NCBI RefSeq assembly: GCF_024756235.1
Contig: NZ_JANUGY010000009.1
Coordinates: 248,001 to 312,000, forward strand
From: Massilia kyonggiensis
Lineage (GTDB): Bacteria; Pseudomonadota; Gammaproteobacteria; Burkholderiales; Burkholderiaceae_D
Length of the DNA: 64,000 bases
Direction: 5' to 3'
Shown here: piece after piece, positions 17,297-24,846 of the stretch
Position numbering within the stretch: position 1 is the first letter of the stretch
How the letters are laid out: every line of letters begins with the position of its first letter
The notes under the pieces: model-generated
What the model was told of the DNA's origin: nothing
Databases searched by the model: none
The model's input: only the letters and a program-made list of their open reading frames with translations
Program-made: the position numbers and the translations under genes

Positions 17297-18484
17297 TCAG
17301 GGTTGCAAACGTTGCCGCGTCCAGCTGCCGTCTTCCTGCCGCGTGTAGACGATGCGGTCGTGGAAGCGTGAACGCCGCCCCTGCCAGAACTCGATCCGTT
17401 CCGGCACCAGGCGAAAACCGCCCCAGTGTTGTGGCCGTGGCGGTGCTTCGCCATACTGACGCGCCACTTCCTCGTAGTGTAGTTCGAGGGCGGCACGATT
17501 TGCGATCGGCTCGCTTTGTTCGGACGCGATCGCCGACAGCCGGCTTTTCAACGGTCGGCTGTTGAAATACTTATCGCTTTCCTCGGCACTCGTGCGTTCC
17601 ACTCTGCCTTCGATTCGCACCTGCCGTTCAAGTTCACTCCAGAAGAATAGCAGAGCTGCAAAAGGCTTGCTTGCCAGCTGCTTGCCTTTCTGGCTGTCGT
17701 AATTCGTGTACCAGGTGAACCCGCGCGCATCGAATTGCTTGACGAGAACAATGCGCGACGTCGGCCGCCCATCCTCGCCCACGGTGGCCACGCTCATCGC
17801 GTTCGGCTCGTTCACTTCGGCCTTCAGCGCTTCCTCGAACCAGCGCGTGAACTGGTCCATCGGGTCGTCGGCCACGTCGCTTTCGTCCAGGCGGGCCTGG
17901 CCGTAATCCTTGCGCAGGTCGGCGACCGTGTCGCCAATGGACGGTGCCGGCTGCTCCAGGCCGCGGCGCCGGCGCATCGCGCCGCCCAGGCGCGCCATCT
18001 GATCGGGGCCAAAGAGACGCAGCGCCATCGGCGCGACGATGCCTTCTTCGCGTTCCATATGGCCGTGATAGTTCTGCACGAAGCGGCGCACGATCGAGGC
18101 CGACAGCTGCGTCCCGCTGCCGTCCGCGATACTGGTGAGCTGTTCGTGCAGGTCTTGCCACATCGCATCCATATCCTTGTGTTCCTGCAGGATCACGGGG
18201 ACCAGCGCCTGCAGCGTGGCCGCATCCTCGCCCTTGGCGACGGCGAGCAGCATCGGCAGCAGGTCCTGTTCCTCGTCCTCGTGGTGCAGGTGGGCGGCCT
18301 TGTCGAAGTATTTCAGCACGGCGGTTGCCGCCTGGCGCGCCTGCTCGTCGGCGCCGTGTTCCGGCAGATGGGCGAGCAGTTTTTCCAGCGTGGCAAGTTG
18401 CTTACGGATGCGGCCGTGGCAATGCTTGAGGACGGCGACGGGTTGGTCGAAATCGGGAGCGGGGTCGGCAAGAAGGTTGTTCAT
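17297..18484 (-). CDS. pdxH: Hemerythrin-domain / pyridoxamine 5'-phosphate oxidase fusion
   Basis: This 395-residue open frame joins two proteins that are usually separate. Residues about 1-170 form a hemerythrin-like four-helix domain with iron-ligand candidates: LKHCHGR (His21, His23), HLHHEDEEQDLLP, ILQEHKDMD and NYHGHMEREE. Residues about 178-395 are a complete PdxH, the FMN enzyme that makes pyridoxal 5'-phosphate: LRKDYGQARLDESDVADDP, RIVLVKQFDARGFTWYTNY, ERQVRIEGRVER, YFNSRP, HWGGFRLVPERIEFWQGR and SRFHDRI. There is no stop or good ribosome-binding site at the junction, although an in-frame ATG (MRRRRGLEQ) lies there. It is either a true fusion or the result of a lost stop between neighbouring genes. 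Confidence 0.88.
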   Translation of the reverse strand: MNNLLADPAPDFDQPVAVLKHCHGRIRKQLATLEKLLAHLPEHGADEQARQAATAVLKYFDKAAHLHHEDEEQDLLPMLLAVAKGEDAATLQALVPVILQEHKDMDAMWQDLHEQLTSIADGSGTQLSASIVRRFVQNYHGHMEREEGIVAPMALRLFGPDQMARLGGAMRRRRGLEQPAPSIGDTVADLRKDYGQARLDESDVADDPMDQFTRWFEEALKAEVNEPNAMSVATVGEDGRPTSRIVLVKQFDARGFTWYTNYDSQKGKQLASKPFAALLFFWSELERQVRIEGRVERTSAEESDKYFNSRPLKSRLSAIASEQSEPIANRAALELHYEEVARQYGEAPPRPQHWGGFRLVPERIEFWQGRRSRFHDRIVYTRQEDGSWTRQRLQP

Positions 18485-18584
18485 GATCGCTGTTGTGGAC
18501 GTGCAGAATGCGGGGAATTTTTTGATTGACTGAAAGTTATTTTAGAGCAAGGAGCGCCGTTACGTCCGGTAAAATGAAGAGATC

Positions 18585-19457
18585 ATGATTACGACTTCCA
18601 CCTCTCTCTTCGATGACGTCGACTTCGAGCGGCGCTTCGGCGGCATTGCCCGCCTCTACGGCGAGCGTGCACTGGAACGGTTCCGTGCGGCGCACGTTTG
18701 CGTGGTCGGCGTCGGCGGCGTCGGCTCCTGGATCGTCGAGGCGCTGGCCCGCAGCGCCGTCGGCCGGCTCACGCTCATCGACCTCGACAACGTGGCCGAA
18801 TCCAACATCAACCGCCAGATCCAGGCCTTGTCGACCACGGTCGGCATGCCCAAGATCGAGGCGCTGAAACAGCGCATTGCGCTCATCAATCCGTACTGCG
18901 AAGTCGAGCTCGTCGAAGACTTCATCGATCCGGACAACATCCCGCAGATGATCGGGACGGACAGATTCGATTACGTGGTCGACGCGATCGACAGCGTCAA
19001 GGCCAAGGCCGCGCTGATCGCGTACTGCAGCCAGCATGCGATCCCGCTGATCGTCATCGGGGGCGCCGGCGGCCAGCTCGACCCGACGAAGATCGAAGTG
19101 CGCGACCTCGCCCGCACCGAGCAGGAACCGCTGCTGAAAAAAGTGCGCAAGATCTTGCGTGCCCAGTACGGCTTCGCGCGCGGCGAAAAGAACAAGTACC
19201 ACATCGACGCCGTGTTCTCGATGGAACCGCTGCGCTACCCGCAGTCCGGCGGCGCCTGCGAAGTCGACGCGAACAGCATCACGGGCCTGAACTGCGCCGG
19301 CTTCGGCTCGAGCATGGTCGTCACCGCGACGTTCGGCATGGTGGCTGCCGGCCATATGCTGCGCAAGATGGCGGAGGAAGCCAATGCCGTGCCGGTGCCG
19401 GTACATGTAACCGAATCCGTCGACGCTGTCCAAGTGGAAGAGGCCTTGTTATCATAG
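18585..19457 (+). CDS. tcdA: tRNA threonylcarbamoyladenosine dehydratase
   Basis: TcdA (CsdL) uses ATP to cyclise t6A37 in tRNA to ct6A. The 290-residue protein is an E1-like/MoeB-fold enzyme: ERRFGGIARLYGERALERF at the N-terminus, the nucleotide loop VCVVGVGGVGSWIVEALARS, LIDLDNVAESNINRQIQAL with the adenylate-binding residues, and the C-terminal KKYHIDAVFS-like segment (KNKYHIDAVFSMEPLRYP). The adjacent gene on the left is divergent. The t6A-forming gene tsaC is also in this window, about 9 kb away, so two steps of the same tRNA modification are encoded nearby. Confidence 0.93.
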   Translation: MITTSTSLFDDVDFERRFGGIARLYGERALERFRAAHVCVVGVGGVGSWIVEALARSAVGRLTLIDLDNVAESNINRQIQALSTTVGMPKIEALKQRIALINPYCEVELVEDFIDPDNIPQMIGTDRFDYVVDAIDSVKAKAALIAYCSQHAIPLIVIGGAGGQLDPTKIEVRDLARTEQEPLLKKVRKILRAQYGFARGEKNKYHIDAVFSMEPLRYPQSGGACEVDANSITGLNCAGFGSSMVVTATFGMVAAGHMLRKMAEEANAVPVPVHVTESVDAVQVEEALLS

Positions 19458-19492
19458 GATCAGTTTTTTACTGATTCGTGAAAAGAGGCTCC

Positions 19493-20035
19493 ATGATCCG
19501 TCGTATCGCCGTAGCAAGCCTGCTGCTGGCGGCCGTTGCCGCCAACGCGCAGGACGCATCCCAGCAGGCCGGCGACGGCCTGCAAGGTCCCAAGGACCCG
19601 GCCCAGGCCACCGCCAACGCCGCCCATCCCGGCAACCCGAACAATCCCGTCGATCCGACACCCGCCGGCCAGGAACAGCAAGGGCCGAAGGTGCAGGTCA
19701 TCGACCACGTGATCGGCAAGGGTACCGAGGCGATGGTCGGCAGCACGGTCGTCGTCAACTACACGGGCTGGTTCTACAAGCCGCTGGCCGCCAAGCAGCG
19801 CGGCCGCAAATTCGACTCGTCGCTGGACGCGGGCCGCGAACCGCTCGAGTTCCAGCTCGGCGCGCGCCAGGTCATCAAGGGCTGGGAGCAGGGCGTGCAG
19901 GGCATGAAGGTGGGCGGCAAGCGCACGCTGATCATCCCGAGCGAACTCGCGTACGGCAAGCGCGGCGCCGGCGGCGGTTCCATTCCGCCTGATTCCGATC
20001 TGATCTTCGACGTGGAACTCCTGAAGGTCAAGTAA
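19493..20035 (+). CDS. Periplasmic FKBP-type peptidyl-prolyl cis-trans isomerase
   Basis: The 180-residue product has a signal peptide (MIRRIAVASLLLAAVAANAQ) and then a low-complexity Asn/Pro/Ala linker to about residue 60. The C-terminal FKBP domain is complete: VGSTVVVNYTGWFY, RKFDSSLDAGREPLEFQLG, VIKGWEQGVQGMKVGGKR and IPPDSDLIFDVELLKV. It should catalyse proline isomerisation in folding proteins outside the cytoplasm. The ATG at 19493 is favoured over an in-frame GTG at 19478 because AAGAGG lies just before it. It is 20 bases after tcdA and 27 bases before cysK, so the three may share a transcript. Confidence 0.92.
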   Translation: MIRRIAVASLLLAAVAANAQDASQQAGDGLQGPKDPAQATANAAHPGNPNNPVDPTPAGQEQQGPKVQVIDHVIGKGTEAMVGSTVVVNYTGWFYKPLAAKQRGRKFDSSLDAGREPLEFQLGARQVIKGWEQGVQGMKVGGKRTLIIPSELAYGKRGAGGGSIPPDSDLIFDVELLKVK

Positions 20036-20062
20036 ATCCAAATCACTCAACGGGAGAACTGC

Positions 20063-20995
20063 ATGCGCATCGCGAACGACGTGACGGAACTGATCGGCAA
20101 CACCCCCCTGGTGCGGATCCGCCGCCTGGCGCAGGGCGCCGGCGCGGACCTCACCGCCAAGCTCGAGTTCTACAATCCGGCCCACAGCGTGAAGGACCGG
20201 ATCGGCTGGGCCATGATCGAGGCGGCCGAGCAGGCCGGCAAGATCGGCCCGAACACTATCATCGTCGAGCCCACCAGCGGCAACACGGGCATCGCGCTGG
20301 CGATGGTGTGCGCGGCGCGCGGCTACCGCTGCCGCCTCGTCATGCCGGAGACGATGAGCAACGAACGGCGCATGCTGCTGCGCGCGTACGGCGCCGAACT
20401 GGTGCTCACGCCGGGGCCGGAAGGCATGCTGGGCGCCATCCGCCGCGCCGAGGAAATCGTCGCGGCCGACCCGAACTGCTTCATGCCGCAGCAGTTCAAC
20501 AACCCCGCCAATCCGGAAGTCCACCGCCGCACGACGGCCGAGGAAATCTGGCGCGACACCGACGGCAAGGTCGACATCCTCGTGGCCGGCGTCGGCACGG
20601 GCGGCACGATCACGGGCGTGGCTGAAGTGATCAAGGCGAGAAAACCGTCGTTCCAGGCGATTGCCGTGGAACCGGAAGCGTCGCCGATCCTGTCGAAGGG
20701 CACGAAGGGCCCGCACCCGATCCAGGGCATCGGCGCCGGTTTCATTCCGGACGTGCTGAACACGAAAGCCTACGACGAAGTCATCACCGTGAAGAACGAG
20801 GACGCCTTCGAGACGGCCCGTGCGGCCGCGCGCGAGGAGGGGCTGCTGGTCGGCATCTCGTCGGGCGCCGCGTTGTGGGCCGCGATCCAGGTCGCGAAGC
20901 GGCCGGAGAATGCGGGCAAGCTGATCGTGACGATCATTCCGTCGTTCGGCGAGCGCTATCTCAGTACGGCGTTGTACGCGAACCTGGCCGACTGA
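20063..20995 (+). CDS. cysK: Cysteine synthase A
   Basis: This PLP enzyme makes cysteine from O-acetylserine and sulfide. The 310-residue protein has IGNTPLVRIRRL at the N-terminus, the PLP lysine in NPAHSVKDRIGWAMI, the substrate loop TSGNTGIALAMV, the phosphate-cup GVGTGGTITGVAE and the CysK-type PHPIQGIGAGFIPDVLN. These favour CysK over CysM. A GGGAG box precedes the ATG and a strong terminator follows at 21017. Confidence 0.94.
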   Translation: MRIANDVTELIGNTPLVRIRRLAQGAGADLTAKLEFYNPAHSVKDRIGWAMIEAAEQAGKIGPNTIIVEPTSGNTGIALAMVCAARGYRCRLVMPETMSNERRMLLRAYGAELVLTPGPEGMLGAIRRAEEIVAADPNCFMPQQFNNPANPEVHRRTTAEEIWRDTDGKVDILVAGVGTGGTITGVAEVIKARKPSFQAIAVEPEASPILSKGTKGPHPIQGIGAGFIPDVLNTKAYDEVITVKNEDAFETARAAAREEGLLVGISSGAALWAAIQVAKRPENAGKLIVTIIPSFGERYLSTALYANLAD

Positions 20996-21016
20996 GCCGG
21001 CTTCCCTCTACGAGAA

Positions 21017-21042
21017 GGCCCGCTTGCATGCGGGCCTTTTTT
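21017..21042 (+). terminator. Terminator after cysK
   Basis: GGCCCGC, a TTGCAT loop and GCGGGCC are followed by TTTTTT. The last T overlaps the stop codon of the convergent CDF gene. Confidence 0.9.
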
Positions 21043-22036
21043 AATGTGCGTGCGAGTGACCGTGATGATGGCCGTGATCGTGATCGTGATCATCGTGCGC
21101 GTGCGCTTCCAGTCCATCGTGCAGGCTGCAAGTGCGGTGCTTGGTCGTCCCTTGTTCCACCTGCAGCGTGCAGTGATGGATGGAGAAATATTCGCGCAGA
21201 TGTTCCACGACGCTGTCGATGGCCGCGTCGCCTGGATAGCCGTCCGGCATCACGAGGTGGGCCGTGAGGGCTGTTTCCGTCGTGCTCATCGCCCAGATGT
21301 GGACGTCGTGCACTTCCGTCACGCCCGGCTGCGCTGCAAGGTAGGCGGTGACGCCCGTCGCGTCGACGCTGGCCGGCACGCCCGCCAGCACCATCTGGAT
21401 AGACTCCTTGAGCAGCGACCACGTTCCCACGACGATCACGACGACGAGCACGAGGCTGACGACCGGGTCGAGCCACGACCAGCCCGTGTAGATGATCACG
21501 ACACCGGAGATGACGACGCCCAGCGACAGCAACGCATCCGCCGCCATGTGCTGGTAGGCGCCGCGCACGTTGATGTCGTCCTTGCTGCCGGCCACGAACA
21601 GCCAGGCCGAGAAGCCGTTGATCAGCACGCCGACGAGGGCGACGATGGAGACCGTCGTGCCGGCCACCGGCTCCGGATGGGCGAAGCGGTGCACGGCTTC
21701 CCACGCGATGGCGCCGCACGCGACCATCAGCAGCAGGGCGTTGGCGAGGGCGGCGAGGATGGTCGTGCCGCGCATGCCGTACGTGAAGCGGCGCGTGGGC
21801 GCGCTCTTCGTCAGCAGCGCGGCGCCCCAGGCGAGGCCGAGACCCAGCACGTCGGACAGGTTGTGGCCGGCGTCGGCCATCAGCGCCGTCGAGTTGGCAA
21901 TGAAGCCGTAGATGAATTCGATGGCGACGAACGCGGTGTTCAGGCCGATGGCGATGCCGAACGCGCGGCCGTTGTCGCCCGGCGCCGGGTGGTGATGGTG
22001 GCCATGTCCATGGCTGTGGGAATGGTGGTGACTCAT
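21041..22036 (-). CDS. Cation diffusion facilitator, zinc-type efflux protein
   Basis: This 331-residue CDF transporter likely exports Zn2+ or related metals across the inner membrane by proton exchange. The core has six hydrophobic helices, with metal-site motifs ALMADAGHNLSDVLGL (HNLSD, helix II) and YQHMAADALLSLG (HMAAD, helix V). Both ends are rich in histidine: residues 1-16 (MSHHHSHSHGHGHHHH) and about the last 20 residues, which may gather metal. The start overlaps the ArsR gene stop (ATGA), so it is the second gene of a regulator-exporter operon. Zinc is favoured by the regulator's ligand set; cobalt or cadmium cannot be excluded. Confidence 0.93.
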   Translation of the reverse strand: MSHHHSHSHGHGHHHHPAPGDNGRAFGIAIGLNTAFVAIEFIYGFIANSTALMADAGHNLSDVLGLGLAWGAALLTKSAPTRRFTYGMRGTTILAALANALLLMVACGAIAWEAVHRFAHPEPVAGTTVSIVALVGVLINGFSAWLFVAGSKDDINVRGAYQHMAADALLSLGVVISGVVIIYTGWSWLDPVVSLVLVVVIVVGTWSLLKESIQMVLAGVPASVDATGVTAYLAAQPGVTEVHDVHIWAMSTTETALTAHLVMPDGYPGDAAIDSVVEHLREYFSIHHCTLQVEQGTTKHRTCSLHDGLEAHAHDDHDHDHGHHHGHSHAH

Positions 22037-22350
22037 GCGTCCAGTCCGGTGGTGGGTTCGGCGATGTGTTCGAACATATTGGAGAGCAGGCTGCTGATGT
22101 GGGCATCGGCGGCCGCATAGAACACCTGCTTGCCCTGGCGCTCAGCCTTGACGATGCGGGCCGCGCGCAGCAGGCGCAGATGGTGGCTGACCAGCGAACT
22201 GGACAGGTTCAACGCGCCGGCGATGTCGCCCACGGCCGTCGGCTGCGCCAGGCAGGCGAGCACGATGCGCAAGCGCGTGGGGTCGCCCAGCAGGTGGAAC
22301 AGGTCGGCGAGTTCGTCGACCGCGTTGTCGATGTCGGGTGGGATGCTCAT
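22033..22350 (-). CDS. ArsR/SmtB-type zinc-sensing repressor
   Basis: This 105-residue winged-helix repressor has the ArsR core: LFHLLGDPTRLRIVLACL, then the recognition region LNLSSSLVSHHLRLLRAARIV and a wing (RQGKQVFYA). The last helix carries the spacing D-x-H-x10-H-x2-E (in DAHISSLLSNMFEHIAE), exactly the alpha-5 metal ligand set of SmtB and CzrA, so Zn2+ is the likely inducer. It lacks the ArsR alpha-3 cysteines. It is translationally coupled to the CDF gene it should control. The palindrome just upstream of its ATG is the probable operator. Confidence 0.93.
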   Translation of the reverse strand: MSIPPDIDNAVDELADLFHLLGDPTRLRIVLACLAQPTAVGDIAGALNLSSSLVSHHLRLLRAARIVKAERQGKQVFYAAADAHISSLLSNMFEHIAEPTTGLDA

Positions 22351-22352
22351 GC

Positions 22353-22404
22353 TTAACGTTTGAAGAACTGTTCACATGTTAAGCGCATCGTCGAGCGAGC
22401 GCAA
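22353..22404 (-). promoter_or_regulatory. Promoter and SmtB-type operator of the zinc repressor-exporter operon
   Basis: On the minus strand, TTGCGC (22404-22399) and TAACAT (22381-22376) form a -35/-10 pair with a 17-base spacer. A 30-base imperfect palindrome (22353-22382; 11 of 15 positions match per arm) with outer TTAAC/GTTAA and inner TGAA-N6-TTCA covers the -10 box and runs to within two bases of the ATG. It resembles the TGAA..TTCA operators of SmtB-family repressors. The predicted leader is only about 18-20 bases and lacks a clear ribosome-binding site. Confidence 0.7.
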
Positions 22405-22482
22405 GGGGAGCGCTGTTACGTGAGGAAAGCCGTGCAGGACGGACGCCGCGCCGTCTACAATGCGCAGACTCGGCAAAAAGCC

Positions 22483-22511
22483 TTGGACATATTTCGATAT
22501 TTAGCTAATAA
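22483..22511 (+). promoter_or_regulatory. Promoter of the SdpR-like gene, placing its start site at the ATG
   Basis: TTGGAC (22483-22488), a 17-base AT-rich spacer and TAATAA (22506-22511) lie so close to the ATG at 22518 that transcription should begin at or next to the start codon. There is no ribosome-binding site, so the mRNA is predicted to be leaderless. The AT-rich spacer is a likely place for autorepressor binding. Confidence 0.6.
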
Positions 22512-22517
22512 TCAATC

Positions 22518-22841
22518 ATGACTTCGATCTTCAAGGCGCTCGCCGATCCCACCCGCCGCCAGGTTCTGCAAATGCTGCGGGCCGGGCCGTTGAGTGCGGG
22601 CGCCCTGGCCGATGCGTTCGACGTGTCCAAGCCGACCATGTCGGCGCACTTCGCCGTGCTGCTGGCTGCAGACCTGATCGAGGCCGAAAAGAGCGGGCGC
22701 ACGATCACGTACCGGCTGAAGATGTCGGTGCTCGAGGAGGCGCTCATGGGTTTCGCACAGGCATTCGGGTTGCAGGTGACGCCCGAGCCGCCCACCACCA
22801 CCACCACCACCGCCACCAGGCAGACCGAGGAAAAGTCATGA
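22518..22841 (+). CDS. ArsR family regulator, SdpR-like autorepressor
   Basis: This 107-residue winged-helix protein begins TSIFKALADPTRRQVLQMLRAGPLSAGALADAF and continues with SKPTMSAHFAVLLAADLIEAEKSGRTITYRL, the pattern of SdpR-type repressors rather than metal sensors; no metal-ligand set is visible. The C-terminus has a run of six threonines encoded by an ACC repeat (about 22793-22815), which could change length by slippage. The 3' end overlaps the next gene (ATGA), which encodes a small membrane protein. In Bacillus, SdpR and SdpI form a regulator-immunity pair; this pair looks like the proteobacterial version. Confidence 0.85.
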   Translation: MTSIFKALADPTRRQVLQMLRAGPLSAGALADAFDVSKPTMSAHFAVLLAADLIEAEKSGRTITYRLKMSVLEEALMGFAQAFGLQVTPEPPTTTTTTATRQTEEKS

Positions 22842-23254
22842 TCACGAAGTTTCAAATCCGTCGTTTGTTATCGATAGCAGCGGCCCTCTTGCTGGCGTCA
22901 ACGCTACTGAATGCGCTGCTTCACCGTCAGATGGTCAGTGCCGAGACGGTCGCGCGACTGATGGGCATGCTACAGGGCATCATCGTGATGATCTGCGCGA
23001 ACGACGTTCCTAAACGATTGCCGCCGGTGGAGCGTTTGTACTGCGATCCCGCACATGACCTGGCCTATCGTCGGTCCATTGGCTGGATGCTGGTGGTAGC
23101 CGGCTTCGGTTTTACACTCGCGTTCGCGTTCGCGCCGCTCCCGATCGCCCGCCATGTCGCCATTGGTATCCTGGCGCTGCCTGTCTTCGTCGTGGTATGC
23201 ATGATGGCGTACGTCGTCTGGAGGCGTTTCAGCAACAGGCGCAGCGCCTCCTAG
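22838..23254 (+). CDS. Small SdpI-like membrane protein
   Basis: The 138-residue product has about four hydrophobic stretches (IAAALLLASTLLNALL, LMGMLQGIIVMICANDV, WMLVVAGFGFTLAFAFAPL and VAIGILALPVFVVVCMMAYVVW). Its coupling to an SdpR-like regulator suggests an SdpI-like role, but sequence support for that is weak and it could be another family of small inner-membrane protein. It starts inside the end of the regulator gene. A 176-base gap follows before the next gene. Confidence 0.65.
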   Translation: MITKFQIRRLLSIAAALLLASTLLNALLHRQMVSAETVARLMGMLQGIIVMICANDVPKRLPPVERLYCDPAHDLAYRRSIGWMLVVAGFGFTLAFAFAPLPIARHVAIGILALPVFVVVCMMAYVVWRRFSNRRSAS

Positions 23255-23418
23255 TCCCCGCCCGTACCCGGGCCGCCGCAAGCCCTGCGGTGCCTGGGCC
23301 CGGGTTGTCTGGTAACACTCCCAAGAGTACGACCCATGGCGCTCGCCGTCGACGCGAGCGGCGTGTGACCGCGCTCGTCCATGCTGTCCGAAACAACGCC
23401 GACGTGGCGTTCCAACCT

Positions 23419-23433
23419 AAGGAGAATCCTTTG
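23419..23433 (+). promoter_or_regulatory. Ribosome-binding site that fixes a TTG start
   Basis: AAGGAG at 23419-23424 lies six bases before the TTG at 23431. The TTG is followed directly by a good signal peptide, while the upstream frame is GC-rich non-signal sequence. This marks TTG as the real start. Confidence 0.8.
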
Positions 23434-24843
23434 AAAGTTTTCCGATTCATACGCTCCGGTGCCGCCGCGCACCTGTTTGCACTCACCGTGATGCTCGCTA
23501 CCGGCAGCGCCATGGCCGAAGAAGCGGCGGGTGACTGGAGCGGACTGCTGGCTGGTCAACTCCACATCATCGTGCATGTCTCGAAGGACGCCGGCGGCCA
23601 TTATGCTGCGACGCTGGAAAGTCCGGACCAGGGCAAGGTCGTCCTGCCTGCCGATCAGGTCGCGGCGGACGCCGGCCATTTCAGTTTCACGATACCGAAG
23701 ATCGGCGGCAGCTTTGCCGGCACCTGGGACGCCGGGAAGGCCGCCTGGGTCGGCACGTGGACGCAAGGACGGACTTTCCCGTTGGCCCTGGCGCGGATGA
23801 CGAGCCGGGCAGCTGCCCTCGCGCCCCCCAAGCGGCCGCAGGAAGAGGCGATCGCCGCCGGGCCGCGGCCTTACCGGGAGGAGGCGGTGACCTTCGCCAG
23901 TACCGCAGCGGGCATCAAGCTCGCAGGCACCCTCGGCATTCCCAATGGCGCCGGCCCGTTCCCGGCTGTCGTGCTGATCGCCGGGTCCGGTCCCATGACG
24001 CGCGATGAAGATGTGCTGGGCCACAAGGTCTTCCTCGTGCTCGCCGATGCGCTCAACCGCCGCGGCATCGCCGTGCTGCGTTATGACAAGCGCGGCGTCG
24101 GCCAATCGACCGGCGACTTTGCGAAGGCCTCATTCACCGACTACGTCGCCGACGCCGAAGCGGCACTCGGATTCCTGAAGTCGCGCCCGGAGATCGCGGC
24201 GGGCCGCGTCGGTCTCGTGGGCCATTCGGAGGGCGGTCTCGTGGCGCCCTTGATCGCCGCACGCGATCCGTCGCCGCGCTTCGTCGTCCTGATGGCCGCG
24301 CCGGGGATGCCGCTCGACCAGTTGTGGCGGCTACAGAATGCGACGATATCGAAGGTGTCCGGCGTCTCCGACGCCGACATCGCGAAGCGCCTGGCTGTCC
24401 AGGACAAGATCTACGTCGACGTGGCGGTCGCCCAGGACGACGAGCAGGCGCGGGCCGTCATCAAGGCGGACGTCGCGCAGGCGGTCGCCGACAAGGTTTC
24501 GTTCCTGCTGCCACCTGACGCGTTCATCGCCAATCAGACCAGTCCCAGGACACGGCAGCTCACGCGTTACAACCCCGGCCCGGCGCTGCGGCTGCTGAAA
24601 ACGCCCGTGCTCGCACTCATCGGCAGCCTCGATGTCCAGGTGCCGACCGAAGCCAACCTGACTTCCATGCGGGCGGCACTGCAGGGCAATCCGCGCGCGA
24701 CGGTCGTCGAACTGCCGGGCCTTAACCACCTGTTCCAGACCGCGAAGCGCGGAGCGCTGGAGGAATACGGCGAGATCGAAGAGACCGTCGCGCCGGCCGT
24801 ACTCAAGCGGATCGGCGACTGGGTGGTGGCGCAAAGCCTTTGA
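23431..24843 (+). CDS. Secreted alpha/beta hydrolase with N-terminal beta-rich domain
   Basis: The 470-residue product has a signal peptide (residues about 1-29, ending GSAMA), so it should act in the periplasm or outside. Residues about 30-125 form a beta-rich module (GDWSGLLAGQLHIIVHVSKDAGGHYAATLE) like those before many bacterial prolyl-oligopeptidase-like hydrolases. The hydrolase domain follows: VVLIAGSGPMTRDED, VLRYDKRGVGQSTGDF, the nucleophile elbow GHSEGG near residue 268 and a histidine candidate in LPGLNHLFQ near residue 433. The substrate is not known. It ends three bases before the convergent M16 peptidase gene. Confidence 0.85.
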   Translation: MKVFRFIRSGAAAHLFALTVMLATGSAMAEEAAGDWSGLLAGQLHIIVHVSKDAGGHYAATLESPDQGKVVLPADQVAADAGHFSFTIPKIGGSFAGTWDAGKAAWVGTWTQGRTFPLALARMTSRAAALAPPKRPQEEAIAAGPRPYREEAVTFASTAAGIKLAGTLGIPNGAGPFPAVVLIAGSGPMTRDEDVLGHKVFLVLADALNRRGIAVLRYDKRGVGQSTGDFAKASFTDYVADAEAALGFLKSRPEIAAGRVGLVGHSEGGLVAPLIAARDPSPRFVVLMAAPGMPLDQLWRLQNATISKVSGVSDADIAKRLAVQDKIYVDVAVAQDDEQARAVIKADVAQAVADKVSFLLPPDAFIANQTSPRTRQLTRYNPGPALRLLKTPVLALIGSLDVQVPTEANLTSMRAALQGNPRATVVELPGLNHLFQTAKRGALEEYGEIEETVAPAVLKRIGDWVVAQSL

Positions 24844-24846
24844 ACG

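Noticed and set aside
23197..23430. Upstream extension of the secreted hydrolase frame
   Set aside because: It would overlap the SdpI-like gene and hide the signal peptide. The AAGGAG box points to the TTG at 23431.
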